NCBI GenBank assembly: GCA_002495225.1
Contig: DAEF01000050.1
Location: 699-8,205 of the forward strand
Reading direction: 5' to 3'
DNA from: Methanoregulaceae archaeon UBA288
Lineage (GTDB): Archaea > Halobacteriota > Methanomicrobia > Methanomicrobiales > Methanospirillaceae
DNA: 7,507 nt
Position 1 is the first letter of the stretch, and the number at the start of each line of letters is the position of its first letter. The translations under genes and the position numbers were made by a program. Under the pieces are notes generated by a model that saw only the letters and a list, made by a program, of their open reading frames with translations, was not told the origin of the DNA and did no database searches. Of this stretch, positions 5,822 to 7,507 are shown piece by piece.

Positions 5822-5829
5822 ATGCACCG

Positions 5830-6279
5830 ATGATCGTCGGGGCCGACGAGGCCGTCCGCCCGCCCCGTGCGGGTGTCGAGGCCGTGCTCGCGTATCTGCC
5901 GGTCTTCGAAGACCCCCGGTTCCTGCCCGAGGTCGTCGTGGACGAGGAGGAGGGGTGGGCCCTCGAGCAGTACACGCGCGAGGTCTACGAGTTCGAGCGG
6001 ACCCTCTACCGGTCGGGCTTTGTCGTCCGGTTCGACTGGTCCCGCTGGGAACCCGAGGCGTTCCGGTACTACCGCGACCCGTCCCTGCTCGCGACCGCTG
6101 GCTGCGGCGAGATCCGGCGGCTGCTGACGTTCCACGTCAGGAAGAACGTGATCTGCGAGGGGCACCTCGCGGTGATGCTCCGCGACGGCCACATCCAGGC
6201 CATCCTCCGGCGGCTCGCGGCGCTCGCGGACGGGTCCGCCGACGATGCGGACGCCCTCCGGCCGGCAACCCGCTTCTGA
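5830..6279 (+). CDS. DUF6508-type protein
   Basis: A 149-residue soluble protein of unknown function. Recognised from the series of blocks LAYLPVFEDPRF (about 21-32), a central YEFERTLYRSGFVVRFDWSRW, and a C-terminal RRLLTFHVRKNVICEGHLA with GHIQAILRRL. These match my memory of the DUF6508 family (THVRADRF-x-EGHLA-x-GHI-x-ILRRL). There is no signal peptide or membrane helix. The conserved H and E in HVR-x5-CEGHL could form an active or binding site, but nothing is known to me. The frame is open from 5632; the ATG at 5830 is chosen because GGAG lies 8 nt upstream and family similarity begins there. The C-terminal tail after ILRRLAALADG is likely disordered. Transcribed away from the ATP synthase operon and preceded by a candidate operator. 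Confidence 0.8.
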   Translation: MIVGADEAVRPPRAGVEAVLAYLPVFEDPRFLPEVVVDEEEGWALEQYTREVYEFERTLYRSGFVVRFDWSRWEPEAFRYYRDPSLLATAGCGEIRRLLTFHVRKNVICEGHLAVMLRDGHIQAILRRLAALADGSADDADALRPATRF

Positions 6280-6360
6280 TCGGCTCGAACGACCGCCCCT
6301 GCGGCGGCGTGCTCGCAGACGCTCCGGAGTGTGGGCGGAGAACGGTTTCGCTCTGTCCCG

Positions 6361-6560
6361 GAGCTCCGGCTGGCTGCCGTCGCAGAAGGGCGTGCCCGTG
6401 GCCCCGCACCGTCAGAGGGCGCCCGGTTCTCACGGTATACGGTTCCCCCTCGCCCCATTCGATCGCCTCTCCCTCCGCATCGCAGACGATCCGCTGCCTC
6501 GCGAGCGGGACGCCCCCCGCGACGATGTTGGGGCCGTTCCGGGCGACCAGGACCGCCCGG
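6361..6560 (-). pseudogene. Broken CDGSH iron-sulphur domain protein
   Basis: The CDGSH (mitoNEET-like) family binds a 2Fe-2S cluster through three Cys and one His. On the minus strand, one frame encodes VLVARNGPNIVAGGVPLARQ and then IVCDAEGEAIEWGEGEPYTVR, closely resembling the N-terminal half of archaeal and bacterial CDGSH proteins (NGPYLVSGGVPL ... EWREGE-Y). Near 6431-6427 the similarity jumps to the next frame, reading EPGAL-stop-RCGATGTPFCDGSQ. That is the cluster motif with the first Cys codon replaced by TGA (6414-6412) and the His ligand replaced by Gln (6372-6370). It also has one residue fewer between the second and third cysteines than usual. No convincing start codon precedes the domain and no nearby stop follows it. 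One frameshift, one nonsense codon and a lost ligand point to decay. The rest of 6280-6732 holds nothing else I can support. Confidence 0.68.
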
Positions 6561-6732
6561 CGATGCCTGCCCCCTGGGACTCTCCGGCACAATCCGGATC
6601 GAGGGTGTCTGGACGAAGGCCCGCATTTACGCATTCGCACTGCCGGCGGCCGGAGACGGTGATGGAGGAAAGTCGACCGGGGGAATCATGCCCCTGTCGC
6701 GGACCGCCGGAGCGACTCTTCGACGAGCCGGC

Positions 6733-7182
6733 TCACCCCGCCGGCGGGGGCACAAACGGGGGGAAGGTCACCGGGCCGAACGGGTCGAGGGTTCCATCGA
6801 GGAGCCGGGCCCATGTCGTCCTCGCAAACGGGGGAAGGGTCGACAAGACCGGGTTCGCACAGCAGGCCGGCAGGAAGGCAGGGTCGAGCGTGCCGAGCCG
6901 CTCCCCGCCCTCGAGGACCGCGGCCGAGCGGATCGCCCGGGCCGACGGGGGCGCGTACCAGCCCGGCCCGGCCGGGTCGCGGCAGCGGGCGACGGGCCGG
7001 ACGACGTAGACGGACTGGGCATCGCCGTACCCGCCCTGAACGTAGAGGAGGACCAGGACGGCCTGGTCGTGCGAGCCCTCGGCGACGAGTGTTCCGGGCT
7101 CGAGGTGCGGGCCGGCGCCCGTCACCGGCGGGACGGCGGCGAACAGCAGGAGCAAAAGCAGCACGGGCGATCGTCGGAACAT
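6733..7182 (-). CDS. Predicted secreted protein, unknown function
   Basis: A 149-residue protein beginning MFRRSPVLLLLLLFAAVPPV: two arginines and then an uninterrupted hydrophobic core, a typical Sec signal peptide with cleavage likely near residues 21-24. The mature part is proline- and alanine-rich with a patch LVLLYVQGGYGDAQSVYVVR (beta strands), cysteines in ARCRDP and PACCANP, and a C-terminal PFGPVTFPPFVPPPAG. No family is recognised and no lipobox is seen. The frame is open to 7260, but the ATG at 7180-7182 starts the signal peptide and is preferred. No Shine-Dalgarno precedes it, so a short-leader or leaderless transcript is possible. Coding density on this strand and the clear signal sequence support a real gene; the strong GC bias makes false frames common here. 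Confidence 0.6.
   Translation of the reverse strand: MFRRSPVLLLLLLFAAVPPVTGAGPHLEPGTLVAEGSHDQAVLVLLYVQGGYGDAQSVYVVRPVARCRDPAGPGWYAPPSARAIRSAAVLEGGERLGTLDPAFLPACCANPVLSTLPPFARTTWARLLDGTLDPFGPVTFPPFVPPPAG
6736..6749. repeat. 14-bp GC palindrome at the end of the secreted-protein gene
   Basis: CCCCGCCGGCGGGG is a perfect palindrome directly before the TGA stop (6733-6735) of the minus-strand gene. As RNA it could fold as a 5-bp stem with a 4-nt loop. No T-tract follows on the minus strand, so terminator function is doubtful; proline codons alone could produce it. Confidence 0.35.
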
Positions 7183-7461
7183 GGGCGATCGCGGGACGAT
7201 TGGCGGGCCGGACGAAAAGGATTTCGACTCTTCCAGGCACGCGGTTGCCCGGATCGCCACGGGGCCGCTTCTCCGTCACGGGCGACGAGAGGACGGTTGA
7301 ATGGGAACCCAGTCCCTTCGGTGTGGCCGTACCGACGCCCTCCTCGCTCACCTCTGTCCAGTGCAGTGGTACAGAATGTGGTCGAATCACCGCGATCCGG
7401 GCCATCGTTCAGGGGGTGGTGAACGGCGAGGGGGCGAATGGCCGCGCAGCTCTGGAGTGAA

Positions 7462-7482
7462 CGAAAAAACCTCGAAAAGAAT
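7462..7482 (-). terminator. T-rich terminator after the tRNA
   Basis: On the minus strand the tRNA 3' end is followed at once by TTCTTTTC (7482-7475) and, after GAGG, by a run of six T (7469-7464). Archaeal RNA polymerase terminates on such T-tracts without needing a hairpin. The only T-run of this length near the tRNA lies exactly where termination is expected. Confidence 0.6.
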
Positions 7483-7484
7483 AG

Positions 7485-7507
7485 CGGGCCTGAAGGGATT
7501 TGAACCC
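7485..7507 (-). tRNA. tRNA, 3' end only (cut by window edge); Lys or Arg most likely
   Basis: The minus strand from the edge reads GGG TTCAAAT CCCTT CAGGCCC G. This is the T-arm with the invariant TTCAAAT loop, the 3' strand of its stem, seven acceptor-stem bases CAGGCCC and discriminator G at 7485. No CCA is encoded (CTA follows), as is usual in archaea. The 5' acceptor strand should be GGGCCTG, outside the window. A G discriminator with a GGGCCxG acceptor resembles archaeal tRNA-Lys or tRNA-Arg; the anticodon is not visible, so the identity is a guess. Confidence 0.88.

Noticed and set aside
5632..5829. 66-residue N-terminal extension of the DUF6508-type protein
   Set aside because: Family similarity begins after the ATG at 5830, which has a ribosome site; the extension is S/R/P-rich.
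6412..6414. UGA read as selenocysteine in the CDGSH-like motif
   Set aside because: A frameshift and a lost His ligand accompany it, and Methanomicrobiales are not known to me to use selenocysteine; decay is simpler.
6331..7422. Plus-strand frame of 363 codons across the pseudogene and secreted-protein region
   Set aside because: Composition is Arg/Gly/Pro-rich without motifs, and the opposite strand has a signal peptide and CDGSH similarity.
7183..7461. Possible gene between the secreted-protein gene and the tRNA
   Set aside because: Open frames exist on both strands but none has a ribosome site, a plausible start or family character.

Overview
The window reads as chromosomal DNA of a GC-rich methanogenic archaeon. 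The gene order and proteins of its main operon (A-type ATP synthase H-I-K-E-C-F-A), the use of Shine-Dalgarno sites together with TATA-like elements, and a tRNA whose encoded 3' end lacks CCA point to Methanomicrobiales. A Methanoculleus/Methanofollis-like organism is my best guess, from protein flavour and GC content only; I could not run any search.

Positions 1-5635 (all minus strand): a tightly packed A1A0 ATP synthase operon, transcribed right to left. A previously easy-to-miss 57-codon ORF (5567 to 5394) comes first, then ahaH (peripheral stalk), ahaI (ion-channel stator), ahaK (rotor-ring proteolipid), ahaE (peripheral stalk), ahaC (rotor coupling), ahaF (regulatory/central stalk) and the N-terminal 257 codons of ahaA (catalytic subunit), which runs off the left edge. 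Genes overlap or lie 2-5 nt apart everywhere except around ahaK, which has 118 nt in front and 86 nt behind. The front gap holds a 21-nt A/T-only island (possible internal promoter or processing site). The rear gap holds a perfect 8-bp stem-loop. ahaK also has unusually AT-rich codon choice and an internal 9-bp hairpin. Together these look like devices for making many more copies of the ring subunit than of its operon partners. A TATA-like element and a 14-bp perfect palindrome (5621-5634) lie in front of the operon.

Positions 5635-6279: a divergently oriented plus-strand gene for a DUF6508-type protein (5830-6279), preceded by a direct repeat with an ATCGAT core. Nothing convincing lies in 5636-5788.

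Positions 6280-6732: no intact gene. On the minus strand there are degraded remains of a CDGSH iron-sulphur protein (about 6361-6560), broken by a frameshift and an in-frame TGA at its first cluster cysteine. 6571-6732 shows nothing else I can support.

Positions 6733-7507: a minus-strand gene for a small predicted secreted protein of unknown function (6733-7182), about 280 nt without a recognisable gene, a T-rich terminator, and the 3' end of a minus-strand tRNA cut by the window edge.

I saw no CRISPR array, transposase or defence system. The items most worth following up are the 57-codon leader ORF, the regulatory architecture around ahaK, and the CDGSH pseudogene.
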